Of a DNA stretch of 64,000 nucleotides, positions 37,081 to 48,199 are shown piece after piece. The position numbers were made by a program, and so were the translations under genes. This DNA comes from Schistosoma haematobium (lineage: Eukaryota; Platyhelminthes; Trematoda; Strigeidida; Schistosomatidae). Position 1 is the first letter of the stretch, and the number at the start of each line of letters is the position of its first letter. The stretch is taken from NCBI RefSeq assembly GCF_000699445.3, contig NC_067198.1, positions 29,701,536 through 29,765,535 of the forward strand, written 5' to 3'. The notes under the pieces are model-generated. The model was not told the origin of the DNA, searched no databases, and saw only the letters and a program-made list of their open reading frames with translations.

Positions 37081-37505
37081 TATTTATAGTTAATTAATCA
37101 TAATTTATGGAAGATAAAAAATATTGCAAAAGTCAATGAATACAAAGATAGATTACATCTAGGATGGTATAAAAAATCTCATAAAATAATTGAATAATCA
37201 ATAACTATATTACTAAAATATTGATCGATTTATAAGATAATATCTACTAGCATTTTATACGTCACTTTCTCCCATCTACTCTATCTAACATATACTATAT
37301 TGAACATTGAATGAAAAGTAATAAACTATTGTTTGTTTGTAAGAAAATCTCATCTTGGAATAGTATATATGTTAATAAATTTCATATGATATTAATATAT
37401 ATATATTTCATAAAAAGGGTAAACGCATTAAGGTGTTCTTTATCATTTGTTCTTTTAAATCATTTTTTTCGTGATTACTTATTTATTTGTTGTACTTATC
37501 TTCAG

Positions 37506-37577
37506 GTCATTAACAATAGATGCTAATGAAGCATTAGAAATTGGTTCATATGCTCAATTAATTGATGAATCCAATAA
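37506..37577 (+). CDS. LRRC71-like gene, leucine-rich-repeat exon
   Basis: A short exon after a TTATCTTCAG acceptor. It encodes SLTIDANEALEIGSYAQLID followed by ESN, which parallels the LRRC71 segment of the type VSLEGNPLPEQSYHKLM. The phase works only with a donor AATAA/GTTCGT at 37577/37578, a weak but valid GT. The two leftover bases plus the T that opens the next exon give Asn. Other GT choices nearby break the frame. Confidence 0.68.
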
Positions 37578-37751
37578 GTTCGTAGTAATATATATATATG
37601 ATTTCTACTTATTTTATTTATATATAGATTCCGCTTCTTTTAGTCCATTCATGAATAAAGAAATTTAAAAAATGTCAAAGAAATGAGTTTATATTAATCT
37701 TATCCAAACTAATCTAAAGATATAAATAAATAATATATTTGTGATATCCCA

Positions 37752-37782
37752 TTGTAATATCCCACTCATTGGGATATTACAA
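37752..37782. other. Perfect 13-bp hairpin
   Basis: TTGTAATATCCCA, five-base loop CTCAT, then the exact complement. It sits in the intron after the exon at 37506-37577. No known role. Confidence 0.85.
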
Positions 37783-38309
37783 ATCTATTATTTATATTTA
37801 TAACAAACTACCCAATGCTCAATTTATTCGAAATTATCAAATCAAACCTTGGTAATGATACCTATAATCTATAGATAGTTGAGAATTCCATAATGAAGGA
37901 TATAAACTGGAAATCAGTTGATTGAATGAAAAAAGAATTGTAGGCGAATTCACTTAGAAAAATTTCTAGGTAATTGTTAAGTCTAATACTAACAATGATA
38001 CTTCATCCATGTCCTAGTTAATTAATTACCCAATTATTTGATACTTAAACTATTGACTATTTCGTAAGTCAACAAGAACAGAATTGCTCGAAAGAGTGAT
38101 AACTATAAAAAGAAATTCATTTTTCAGAGCTGCAATAAAACCAACAAGATTCATTAGTAAACTTTAAAAAAGCTGTATATGAATACTTACAGTCGGAGAG
38201 TTAATAGTTTAACATCTATGTTCGTTTATATCTTAAGTTTTACTATTAAAAATATGCTCATCTAATTCTCCTGGATTATTGTGAATTATATTTATGTGTT
38301 CTGATTGAG

Positions 38310-38410
38310 GCTGATTGTATTTTTGGATCGTAGCTAGTATTAGCATCTTGGACCTCAGTTTTATACTTTTCAAGACTCATCAGCTAGATATAACTGCATC
38401 TTATTGCTAG
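38310..38410 (-). repeat. Decayed Sm-alpha copy
   Basis: On the minus strand CTGATGAGTC is preserved, but the GAAA box reads like TAAAA and the later blocks are diverged. It abuts the RTE-like scrap on the plus strand. Confidence 0.6.
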
Positions 38411-38680
38411 TGTCCACAGTAAGCACAGAAAGCACCAACCCAATTGCACTTAATGGAGAAACTCTGGGCGAGTTGAAAACTTTCAAATATCCGGGGAGCA
38501 TTATCGGCAAACAAGGAGGATCTGATAAAGATGTAAATGAGAGGATTGGCAAAGAGAGAGAAGTACTCCTACAGTTGAACAACATATGGAACTCAAAACG
38601 ACTGTCAACCAACACCAAAGTCAGGATCTTCAATACGAAAGTCAGGATAGTTCTACTGTACGGAGCGAAATGACGCGCGG
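38404..38680 (+). pseudogene. RTE-like LINE fragment (C-terminal RT region)
   Basis: The translation includes NPIALNGETLGELKTFKYPG, GGSDKDVNERIGKERE and [20 protein letters not shown] ending LLYGAK. The same blocks occur in the RTE-like copy at 55.2-56.0 kb, so this is an internal scrap of that family (SR2-type). A TGA right after LLYGAK ends it. It is unrelated to the LRRC71-like gene in whose intron it sits. Confidence 0.85.
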
Positions 38681-39473
38681 TGGAGAAGGCATATAAGCTA
38701 ACTCTATTTAACCAAGCATTAATCGATATTTATAGTTACATAAAAATAACTTACAGAGATGTAATGAATAAGATAGGAAATGCAATTGCATACGCCTACA
38801 TAAAAACAGTCAAGGTCAATGAGCGAATAGTTATCATGGTCAAAATGTAACTCAAAAAGAATGGATAAATTGGCCTGTCCAGGAGTTAGAATAAGTTATA
38901 TGGGCTTAAATAGTATCTCACATTACATTCTCAATCTTGAATCTTTCATAATATCATTTTGACTCTTACCATTCGTTCTGTAGACTTAATCTTACCGTTT
39001 TAGTTCCGTATCGTAACTTAGACAAACTCATATTTGTACCAGATTCTGGGTTTATTATGACAGAGTAAATTTGTTTTCAACTACACCATTACCAAGCTGG
39101 CACTAAGCCTTCTACATCTTATTACAACCCCTCGAAATTAAAAATGGAAAATATAAATCAATATATGATGTTATGAATAGGTAACAGTTAGATGCTTCTA
39201 TTTTCCTTGCCATCCAGATATATACTAACTATTTGGAGTTAAAATAAATTTTACTAGAACACTGAAATGATAGTTCAGAGTAACCATTTCAATTTAATTG
39301 CTTTAGTACAGAATCATAATAACAATCTATTCATGTTTAAGTTGATTTGCTTTAATTTTACACTATAATATCGTTAACTTATCAATTTTAGTGAGTTTTA
39401 ACCAAGTTAATTTCTTCTCTTCACTTCCAAATAAGTTTGATTATTTAATATTGTTCACTCTTATTTAAATTAG

Positions 39474-39633
39474 TTTAACAAAATTACGATTAAGATATTG
39501 TGAAATTGGACCAATGGAAGCAAAATTGATTAGTGAACGATTAGGAACAACACAATCTGTCAATAAAAAATTAATAAGTCTTGATCTATCGGGCAATCGG
39601 TTAGGAGATGAAGGAATCATTTATTTGGCTCAG
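39474..39633 (+). CDS. LRRC71-like gene, two leucine-rich repeats
   Basis: Acceptor TTTAAATTAG, donor CAG/GTAACA. One base completes the previous codon, then 53 codons run LTKLRLRYCEIGPMEAKLIS ... NKKLISLDLSGNRLGDEG and IIYLAQ. These are ribonuclease-inhibitor-type LRRs (LxxLxLxxNxIxDxG). The order matches LRRC71, with an SLRNNNI-like repeat followed by an NRTLVSLNL-FNHIGDEGA-like repeat. LRRs of this kind make protein contacts; the function of LRRC71 is not well established. Confidence 0.88.
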
Positions 39634-41094
39634 GTAACATATTATACAGAAAATATGGATTATTTAATATCTGATTATGTAATGTTTGTTTTGTTTTAAA
39701 AGTTATTTTGTCTTTATTGTAGTTCTTGTTTGTAATAATCAACATTTATGATGATCAACTTTTCGGAAGTACGAATTAGTATTGAGTAAACAATACAAAA
39801 AAAACTAAAACCGGAAAAATACACGTGACTGATCAAAACACGGAATGACCTTGGATCAATATAAAAAATTTGAATGTACCAATCAAAATGTATCAACTAA
39901 TTGTACATTGAACATTAAACTCAACAATCTTTTAGCTGAAAAATAATTCAGTTACATTTGTTTTAAGTTTGTGATCAGTATAGTGAACAAGTGTGGTCAT
40001 TTTTTTATGTCAAACTTGTAATAGGATAATGTTAAACGTTGACATTTTTACCATCAAAATAAATCCATTTTAAATGTTTTTTTAATAGCTAACATTGGCT
40101 TTAGTATTCCATTATTATACAGAAGTGGTTTTTTGTAGAGTTCCATTGTATTATCTTCGTAGGGGGTATCAGAGTAATATTTTTTCTGAAGAACACTAAA
40201 GTTTATATTTCCCAAGGTATATATATGCAAAAAAGTGAAGTACAACAAGCAGAATGATTGATTATAACTGAAAAAGGAAAAAAAGTACATGGTTTGTTAG
40301 TCAAAATATGTTTCGTAAAAAATAATTTATAATATTATATCACTTGTTAGGTCGGTTGATAAGCGTACAAAAATATCTTTAAGACATCATGTTCACATCA
40401 CATCTGCCTACCTACTAAAAGGTGAATAAACCGTTCCGCTTCTCACTATGTTAGTTTATGATTAGATCTGATTATTTCGAATGAAAGTGACGTTTTCACA
40501 GAAATTTAAATAAAGAATATTTTTAGACATCTTTTTTGCGTGGAAGCACCTTTAAGAGATTGATATTAGAGTGAAGCGTTAACCAGTCAATCAGGCTGGA
40601 CACATGGGACCCATGAAAGTTCGTAGCATGGATTTTTGATAGATTTTAATAAACATTAGAATAAATTAAGCTCTAAGTGATGCGGACAAAACGTTAAACG
40701 CGTTTATCAAAGTTAATGATTGATAATCTAAGACATTTTATTATTCCCTTACTAATGCTAAGTGTTTCTGTTTTTCCAAGTGTTAAGGATTCATGTAGCA
40801 GATTTTCAAAAATATTCTGTTTTCACATACTTATTACTTGTTAAACACAATAAAAAAATATTTTAATTTGTTAAAGATTAGTTTCTAACATCCTAATCAA
40901 TGTAGTTTTACATTCTATTTATCTTGCTCATACAGAAAAATGAATGTAATCTTTGTTTATATACTATTTAATTTGACTTTTAATACTATTATTACTATGG
41001 TAAACTAAATATTCAAATCTAACTTGGTATCCACCAACTAATCATCAAATATCAGTAGAATCGAAATATAAATCATTATATTCTAATTGCACAA

Positions 41095-41420
41095 GCAGAT
41101 GGATATCAGGACTCAATAGCTAAGTGGATAACGCGATAGCGTTTGAAGCGAACGGTATTGGGTTCGAGTACCAGAATGGACATCAACTCTGAGATGAAGA
41201 TACATCCAGCCGATGAGTCCCAAATAGGACGAAACGCACGTCCTGGATTCCACAGCTAGCCACTATCCATCTTTGCTTAAAAAGCTTGTGACTTAACGCT
41301 TTATCGAGGCGTCCGCACAGGATGCACATATACCACATATGCCAACATGATACTGATCGATTGCAGTCCTAAATAACAATGGGAAGATACAAGTAAAACA
41401 ACACCAAGTGAATTTAAAGG
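41095..41420 (+). mobile_element. Sm-alpha SINE, best preserved copy in the window
   Basis: Has A-box TAGCTAAGTGGATAACG, B-box GGTTCGAGTACC, the hammerhead at 41204-41248, the GCTAGCCACTATCCATC block and a long tail that includes ACAAGTAAAACAACACCAAG. The tail contains about 60 extra bases (around 41330-41390) that the 36.6-kb copy lacks. Confidence 0.88.
41204..41248 (+). ncRNA. Sm-alpha hammerhead, single core change U4 to C
   Basis: Stem I ATCCAG/CTGGAT is perfect, stem II GTCC/GGAC with loop CAAATA is perfect, and GAAA and the GTC cleavage triplet are intact. The only defect is CCGATGA in place of CTGATGA. Activity is expected to be reduced, not necessarily absent. Confidence 0.85.
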
Positions 41421-42009
41421 ATTGTAGTGTTTTATAAAAGATGAATATAATTCACATCTGCTATTACTTTACAACTTCTTCCTTATATCATCTAAATCTC
41501 AGTTATCCCTTGTTCGAAGTCCAGTTTACTACAACAATAACACAAATACTCATTTTAGCTTAACTTTTGTTTATTAAACTCATTTAGATAACTTACCCGA
41601 ATTTCCCTAATTTTTGTCTAATAATCTGATCAACTCCACTAGTTAGAAGAAAAAAGAAAAATCCGTTAATTATATCTAATAAAAACTGTTATCCCAACTA
41701 TTATCCACTTTGAAATCTTTTTTTTAGATTTTGACCTTCATTTCAAGTCCTTATATATACTTTTGTTGTGAACCATACATCACTTGATCCTTATCAATAT
41801 AAGGACAAAAATAAAATGTTATCGAAAATCAATACTTCAGTTAGAGTTAATTCTAAAAAAAAACTAGTTATGAAATAGTTGAGTAAAAATTTCATTTTCT
41901 TGTCATTTATAGATCATTTTAGATGGTTATTATTTCAGTAGATATTAGTGATAGTGTAGTGTACAGAACACGAGTGGGGACAATTGAATGTATTGAACAC
42001 AAAACTACA

Positions 42010-42234
42010 GGACTTGTTAACAAAATCTAACAATCATAAAGTAAATGCCTAATTTGCAAAATGTCCACCAATTGTCTCAAAATGACTCGGACTTCACTGT
42101 TCTTGCATTTTCATACAAATTGCATTCTGTTTCGATTCTTTACTGTTCGATCCTCTTGCCTCTCTGCTACAAGACCTTCTGTCCACCACTAACATCATAT
42201 ACTACTTATGTCAATATAAGTAGCACACACCACA
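42010..42234 (-). repeat. LTR-like repeat with hairpin (copy A)
   Basis: On the minus strand it begins TGTGGTGTGTGCTACTTATA with the perfect palindrome ATAAGTAG/CTACTTAT-type stem (42203-42224) and extends to a CATTTTGCAAATTAGGCAT-like end. Very similar to copy B at 49.8-50.0 kb. The 72-codon open frame across it is incidental. Confidence 0.6.
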
Positions 42235-42481
42235 ATAGTCCTGTTAATTCTGTTAATTCTTAGTCTAGAGATGGTTGTATTAATTCAGAGAGTATTCTCG
42301 TTTAAGTATTAGTTTAATGTTTAGACATTTTATTAGTTTGACTTATTCAACACTGTAGTAAACAATGAAGCAAATGATAATACGTATTTTTAAAAAAATA
42401 TTAGATTCCATTATTCCATTATCAATACTATAAATTTATACATAAACAGTATGAGTTTTTAGGTTGTTCAGACTAGTATGT

Positions 42482-42800
42482 TTCAATGAAATCATGAACC
42501 GACATAAGTTAGACAACCACTAAGAAACCGCCATCACTAAACGTACTAGTATGATACCCCTCAGTAGTCCATACACACGATATCGTAACCCGAGATCCAA
42601 TCCCGTACCTTCGGTCATAGATGCGAACACTTAATCTCTAGATCACTGACCTGGTGTTCATTGATGTGAAAGTCTAACTTCAGTCAGTCCACGTCATTGT
42701 GAGACCGTCTTTCATTGTCTTTGATGACTACCTCCCTCATACCCAACACCGTTATCTCCACTGACCACGGCCTTCTCACTAGAAATCTAGAATTTCTTCA
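42482..42800 (-). repeat. Decayed full-length family-2 SINE
   Basis: Follows the family order from tail (AAATCATGAACCGA) through the ribozyme region (no core left) and the tRNA-like head (TCTAGAGATTAAGTGTTCGC on the minus strand) to the CTTCTCACTAGAAATC 5' block. Strongly diverged, so an old insertion. Confidence 0.7.
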
Positions 42801-44342
42801 CGAAACTAATGAAAACATAAAATTGTCGTTATTATGACTAATATTTCTACGGCAATCGGCCGTGTAGTAATAAATACTGTTATTCCAACTAGTGCGTGGT
42901 ACTGAATGAGTTCTATCAATAAAGTTGGAACGAAGCAACTAGAAAATGTAACTCAGCATTGTAGATCAATTTGTTTTTTGATAAATGGGTGGAGTCAGCC
43001 AGTCAGCGGGAAGCTCTGGAAATTGATATCGTTCTAATTGTCCTATATCACCAAAGGATATTTACAAAATGGACAGAATCAATACTCCGTGTCAAATTAG
43101 AACCCGTCTCACTTAGAGTTATACATTTACTGTGCCGGTCTAATTAATTTATTAACTAAAAGCTGATGATTTAATAACTTATTAGTATTATTAAATGTAA
43201 TAGGTTTTGAAACCACAATTATTGGATACATTATTCTGATTAATTTTTAAATAATTCAGAATGAATTAAAACATACTTTCTAATATTGTTACCAAAAGGG
43301 AATTACTTATATTCTGATTCATATTTTTTGAATTAACTATTCATATGAACTATATTAAAATGAAGAAACAAGAGACTATTTCGTTTAATTCTGAATTTAT
43401 TGTCTTAAGAATGTTTGTATTATGGAGAATAATGTATTGAGCATTAATTGTATCTAATCATACAGCTATTCAGATTTATTTGCAACTCTATCAAATGTTC
43501 CACTCTAGATACATTAACCTGGCAACAAATCTAGGGATGCTGTTGGTCCATTTATATCTGTTTATGCTGTAATAATTTTTAAGATGAACCAATTAATGAG
43601 TATGGAAACCGATATGCATACCAATACCTTGTATGTTTGTAAAATTTACATACACAAGTACTTAACACTTGAAGATCAAAAGGTATAATCGTGTTGAAAT
43701 TATGGGGAGAACAAGAAGAATATCCATAATTTTCTTCTCCAAATTAACTATGCATTTTTTTCTTTTAGTTAGGTATATTGATTGTATCTGGTTTGTTTTT
43801 TAAAAAAAAAACTATTAAAATGACTGCGATTCTGCTTGGTTTAAATCTCCCAATCTTTCACTATCTTCAAAATTAACATATCTGTCCAATTTCCTTTCGA
43901 TTAGATTTCAGCTATGCGAAATATACGATATGTATTTTTATTAAATCCTAACTAAGTTGATATTTTTGATTTATCGAGTGAACAACGGATTTTCCGTATT
44001 GATTGATACTAGTTCTAACAACAATAGTAGCTAAGTAAACAAGTTAGAAATTCATCTTTAGTCAGCTTTAAGGTTAAGAAGAACAAGTGCCTAAGGTTTC
44101 ATCATGAAAATAAGACGAAATATGTGTTTAGTACTCTTTATCTTCCTTGGTTGTTTTTCCATTAAATAACTATTGTAATTTGGTTTCTTATTCTTGAATG
44201 TAAACTAAAAATCGACTGTTAGTCATAGTATGATTCACATACTGTCATAAATCTATATTACAATTCTATTTACACCAACCACCATATTCTACAAGTGAAT
44301 TTTTATTTTTAAATTGTTTGTTTGTTTGTTTTTGTAATAAAG

Positions 44343-44426
44343 GCACTAAGAACAAACCGTACTCTACTTACATTATCAGTTAGCAACAATAAAATTACAG
44401 ACGTTGGTTGTATAGCACTAGCAAAA
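44343..44426 (+). CDS. LRRC71-like gene, next leucine-rich repeat
   Basis: Acceptor TTGTAATAAAG, donor AAA/GTAAGT, exactly 28 codons in phase 0. The translation ALRTNRTLLTLSVSNNKITD then VGCIALAK is one full LRR and follows directly from the YLAQ end of the previous exon. The LRRC71 counterpart has an LRLNRSLLWLSLAHNRI-like sequence at this place. Confidence 0.9.
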
Positions 44427-45369
44427 GTAAGTGTTCCACTTTGTTTTCAATTATTTTTCTTATATCATGTAATTTTTATGAAAATATTTATTAACAACTA
44501 AATTCATAAATTAAGAATTTCCATTGACAATAATGCACCTGAGTAAAAATTAAGAACTAAACTGTTAGTTGCTGCATAGCACTTCACAATTTCCTGAATG
44601 CAATTGCGTATTGGGACTATGAGTGCTCTATGGTAAGGATTCCTAAACTAGGGTGAAACAGACATTCATTGTCCATACGCATTCAGTGGTTCTTTATTTA
44701 ATGTTGGCTGGTAATTAAAATAACCCTTTAAAATGATGAAAGGGAAGTTTGGATTAGAAATAAGATCTGAGTTGGTTGTAAAATTGGTCTTGTTCTATTT
44801 TAATGTCAGTATTGATAGTTGTTCTAGTAAGTTTACATTTAAAATAAATGTTGGTAAAATATGGTTTCTAAAAGTAAAGAATTAATCGAACAGGAAGATG
44901 AGTGACTTAAAAGAATTGTCTATTATTCAGTCGTTAGTATTCAAATGAATTACATAAAACAGTTATTGTATCCACATCTTTCCAATGAATCTCGCAAATA
45001 CATTTTCAAAAAACCAAAGCTATTCAGTAAAGTAATTCTTCATTCCAGTCATATCATTTACTGAGACTTTACAGTAATAATTATACTAACGTGTATAGTC
45101 TACTAGACAACAAGTTGAGATTGTGTCACAAATTATCTAGAAATATCGAATATCAAATGGAAGTTGTGTATTGATCTAAAGGTTGGTGACAAACGATAAA
45201 ATGATGACAATTTATAGATGAGAGAAAATTATTACAATGATCAATATAAAGGATATAATAATTAAATATTAATTTATTAGCAAGTTAATTACTATGAGGA
45301 GAATTAGGAAGAAGTAACAACAACTGATCAATAATTAAAGAAAATGGCAATAGGTCAGGATCATAGTAT

Positions 45370-45640
45370 AATAGAATTTCTTCGAACTTATTCCTATGCT
45401 TCGTATATCTATCGTTCTGATAACCGTTACTAGATAACTCCCAATGATGTATAAATTTCAGAAGACAATACGAAGCGTTGACTATAGTGTATTATTGTAT
45501 TGTATAGATTGAAAAGCCGCGAGCGCTCGAAGCGAATACGAACGAATGCGGGTGAGTGAACTATTGAGATTTGAGATTCACATACATATTAAGCAAGTGA
45601 ATGAGTCGTCGAGCAATTTAGGGAATTGACATTAAAACTA
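45370..45640. repeat. Dispersed repeat, unnamed (copy 2)
   Basis: Same order of blocks as 18345-18670: CTGATAACCGTTACTAGATA, CAGAAGACAATACGAAG, a CGAGCG/GCGAATACG-rich middle and GCAATTTAGGG at the end. Confidence 0.55.
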
Positions 45641-45878
45641 TCATGATATATCTGTGTTTAGGCTGTAATATGTGATCAAGTATGCATACTCGTACAAACA
45701 AGATAGTAATAACACAAAGATATTAATAAATTGTTACTAGCCTAATGACACCATCTGTTAAAAAAGTTATTTGAAGGGCGTGTGAAAATTAAACTGAACA
45801 AACTAAAGTGTAGGTGAGGTGCTACAATAGTGAAATGAGAAACTGAACATGTTAGTCATAACCATCAAACACTGATAA

Positions 45879-46115
45879 TGTGGTGTATGCTACTTGTGTC
45901 TGTCGACATAAGTAGTATGTGATATCAATCAGAAGTGGAGTGCCTGACAACAGAAGGTTGAGAATATTGAATCAAAAAGAATGGGAGTGTAAACAGATAG
46001 TATTTGCAATAACAACAGGAACGAAGGAATGATGAAGTTAAAAACAATTGAAGGAAGATTTACAAATGAAGTATTTAGTGTGTGATTTTCCACATTTTAC
46101 GAAAGAACTCGGTAA
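45879..46115 (+). repeat. LTR-like repeat with hairpin (copy E)
   Basis: Begins TGTGGTGTATGCTACTTGTG, with a long hairpin (TGCTACTTGTGTC against GACATAAGTAGTA), then GAAGTGGAGTGCCTGACA and a TGATTTTCCACATTTTACGA block. TG at the start is typical of LTRs. The end is approximate. Confidence 0.6.
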
Positions 46116-47084
46116 TTTTGACAATGATTCTCTGTCTTCTGAAACTTATTAGGTTGAAATTTAAAGATCAGTTATGTTGGAAAACATCCGTTCGTCTACC
46201 TCTTCAAATTTAGTAGTTTTGTTCAATGGATTGTTTCATTACTATAAATGTAGTCGGACTAACTTTCAAAATTAGCTTGATTGTACATAGTCGTCCTAAA
46301 AATAAGCGTAAATAATGATGTAATACTTGAAGATCACAATGGTGAAGTAATCGACTGTTCTATTCAAATCTAAGGTAATATTTAATGACATTATCAGTGG
46401 GAACTTTCGTTGGGTTTGAGCGTGGTCGAACTAAGCTTTCAAACCACTAATACATACCTACTCTTAGAAAAGTCCTTGAATTTTATAGTGTATGTTTAGT
46501 TTTGTCTGATATTCACTGTTTTCTCTCATGATATTTGACTAAAGTGATTGCTATTATAACAGGTTAAGTCTTCTGGATATATGCGAAAATATAAGTATGA
46601 AGTGACTACTTCTACACAAAATATTCATAGAAATTGGTAAACTTATTTATTTAGAAAATATTAAATGCCTAAACAAAGATAGCAATGTAATCTCATATAC
46701 TAGCTAATGACGATTCACCCCATCTTTACACTAAAAAATACTATAACCACCTTCATTCAGTCAAGAATGAAAGGTAATGTGTACATCTTAAGACTAAGTT
46801 TATTCTGACTTTTGATCAGTCATCTATTATTTTACACAAATTAGATTGTCTGAATTTCTGCGTTTTTAATGAACACCACTGGAAATCTACATTTTTAAAT
46901 ATGAAGTTAGTCAGGTCTATGATGACCTATTCTGTGGGAGATTAATTTGAGGACCAAACGTCTACTTTGAGTCATTGAATAGTGTTTAAATTTAATAATA
47001 TTTAGAATGAAAGGCTTGTGGATATTGTTCATTTTGGAGTCACTTTATATTAGTCGTTGACTAGCTAGACAATCAATAAAGACT

Positions 47085-47165
47085 AAAGGAATTCGGACAC
47101 CTAACTATCTTAGTATGGAACTTTACAACAGTGCACACCCACGATTCCGTCAGAGACTGAAATTA
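47085..47165 (-). repeat. Family-2 SINE scrap
   Basis: The plus-strand run ACTATCTTAGTATGGAACTT followed by CAGTGCACACCCACGATTCC matches the ribozyme and flank of the family, strongly decayed. Confidence 0.45.
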
Positions 47166-47354
47166 GGGCCCTTAAACCACACATACAGATATGTAATTCT
47201 ATATAACTTTCATTATTATCAATTAATACTAATATAACTGCTTAACCCAAATTGCTTTGTTCATAAATCCGTGAGTAAAGTTGATATAATAATAGGGGGA
47301 AATAATGTGCTCATGTAGAAATATACTATCTACTCCTCGGAATGATATTAGCAA

Positions 47355-47633
47355 TATGGTGTGTGCTGCTTAAACGGACACATATAAGTAGTATGTATCA
47401 ACAGTTGAAAGAAGGATTCTTACTGACAGAAGAGGAACATAAGGGAGAAGAAGTAGAAGCTGTTCAAGTAGCATCAGGAATGAAAGAACGATGGAGCATG
47501 TGAGAGACAATTCAAGGAACATGTGAAAATGATTTATTCAATGTATTGTTTTCATATTTTAAAAAAATGTAGTGTGTGATGTTACTTCGTACAATAAATT
47601 GGTTTGCTCCTAGCCACGTCTTCATTCATCACA
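47355..47633 (+). repeat. LTR-like repeat with hairpin (copy F)
   Basis: Begins TATGGTGTGTGCTGCTTAAA and ends ACAATAAATTGGTTTGCTCC ... CATTCATCACA. The AATAAA near the end fits a retroviral-type LTR. About 279 bp, the most complete copy. No protein-coding LTR-element parts lie next to it, so it would be a solo LTR. Confidence 0.6.
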
Positions 47634-47976
47634 GTAGTAGGATCACTGAGCCCTGGCTACTCACGAAAATCAAATCATTGACTCAATCCTTGCAGAGGGA
47701 AGGATATATCCGAAGATCGAATAAGTGATTTACAAAGAATAGTCATATTTCTGATAAAATGACACATTTGTATGCAAATCAGTAACCACAAACCATAATC
47801 CCGATTAAAGTCATTAAAAAATATAAGTAACTGTAGAATATAAGGTTATGTGAACAACTAATTAATCAATGAAATTATGATCTGACTTGATTGAGGTGCA
47901 CATAATTAGTTTCCATGTATTCATTCGTATCAATCATTTCAAAAATTACTTTTAAAACTTTTTTCTTAATTATTAG

Positions 47977-48072
47977 GTTATATCTCAATTTTTCTTAACC
48001 CATGAAGAAATTGTTTACAGACGATTATGTCATTCAGAGAAAAGCAAATCTGAATCTATTCCACCAATTTCT
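47977..48072 (+). CDS. LRRC71-like gene, post-LRR exon with LTHEE-RR motif
   Basis: Acceptor CTTAATTATTAG, donor TCT/GTAAGT, 32 codons in phase 0. It encodes VISQFFLTHEEIVYRRLCHS then EKSKSESIPPIS. The FxLTHxEVVxRRxLLxEK signature directly after the last repeat is what made me choose LRRC71 over other LRR families. Later exons (a basic linker and a C-terminal repeat in the family) were not located and may lie beyond the right edge. Confidence 0.88.
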
Positions 48073-48199
48073 GTAAGTCTATGTTCTGTTATATTTATAA
48101 AGTAGAAGTATATTTTAAAATTAATATATTTTAAACTAATTATATAAGTAAGAAATGAATTGATTGGATAAAAATAATTTATTCCAATCAACTTATCAT

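Larger units (their letters stand above)
33499..37505 (+). other. Interval of the LRRC71-like gene where an exon is expected
   Basis: By comparison with the family, an exon of roughly 150-170 bases encoding the first LRR segments should lie here. I scanned the acceptor-like sites (around 33701, 35158, 35518, 36155 and 36464) and none gives a convincing frame. The interval contains a dispersed repeat, a family-2 SINE and an inverted Sm-alpha pair. Confidence 0.5.
39634..44342 (+). other. Intron of the LRRC71-like gene with repeats
   Basis: Between two firm exons in matching phase. Contains a Sm-alpha copy (41095-41420), an LTR-like copy (42010-42234) and a decayed family-2 SINE (42482-42800). 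No exon found inside. Confidence 0.75.
44427..47976 (+). other. Intron of the LRRC71-like gene with repeats
   Basis: Contains the unnamed dispersed repeat (45370-45640), LTR-like copies E and F, and a family-2 scrap near 47085-47165. No exon found inside. Confidence 0.7.

Noticed and set aside
42045..42263. 72-codon open frame
   Set aside because: Lies across an LTR-like repeat copy on the opposite strand; similar frames in other copies are broken.
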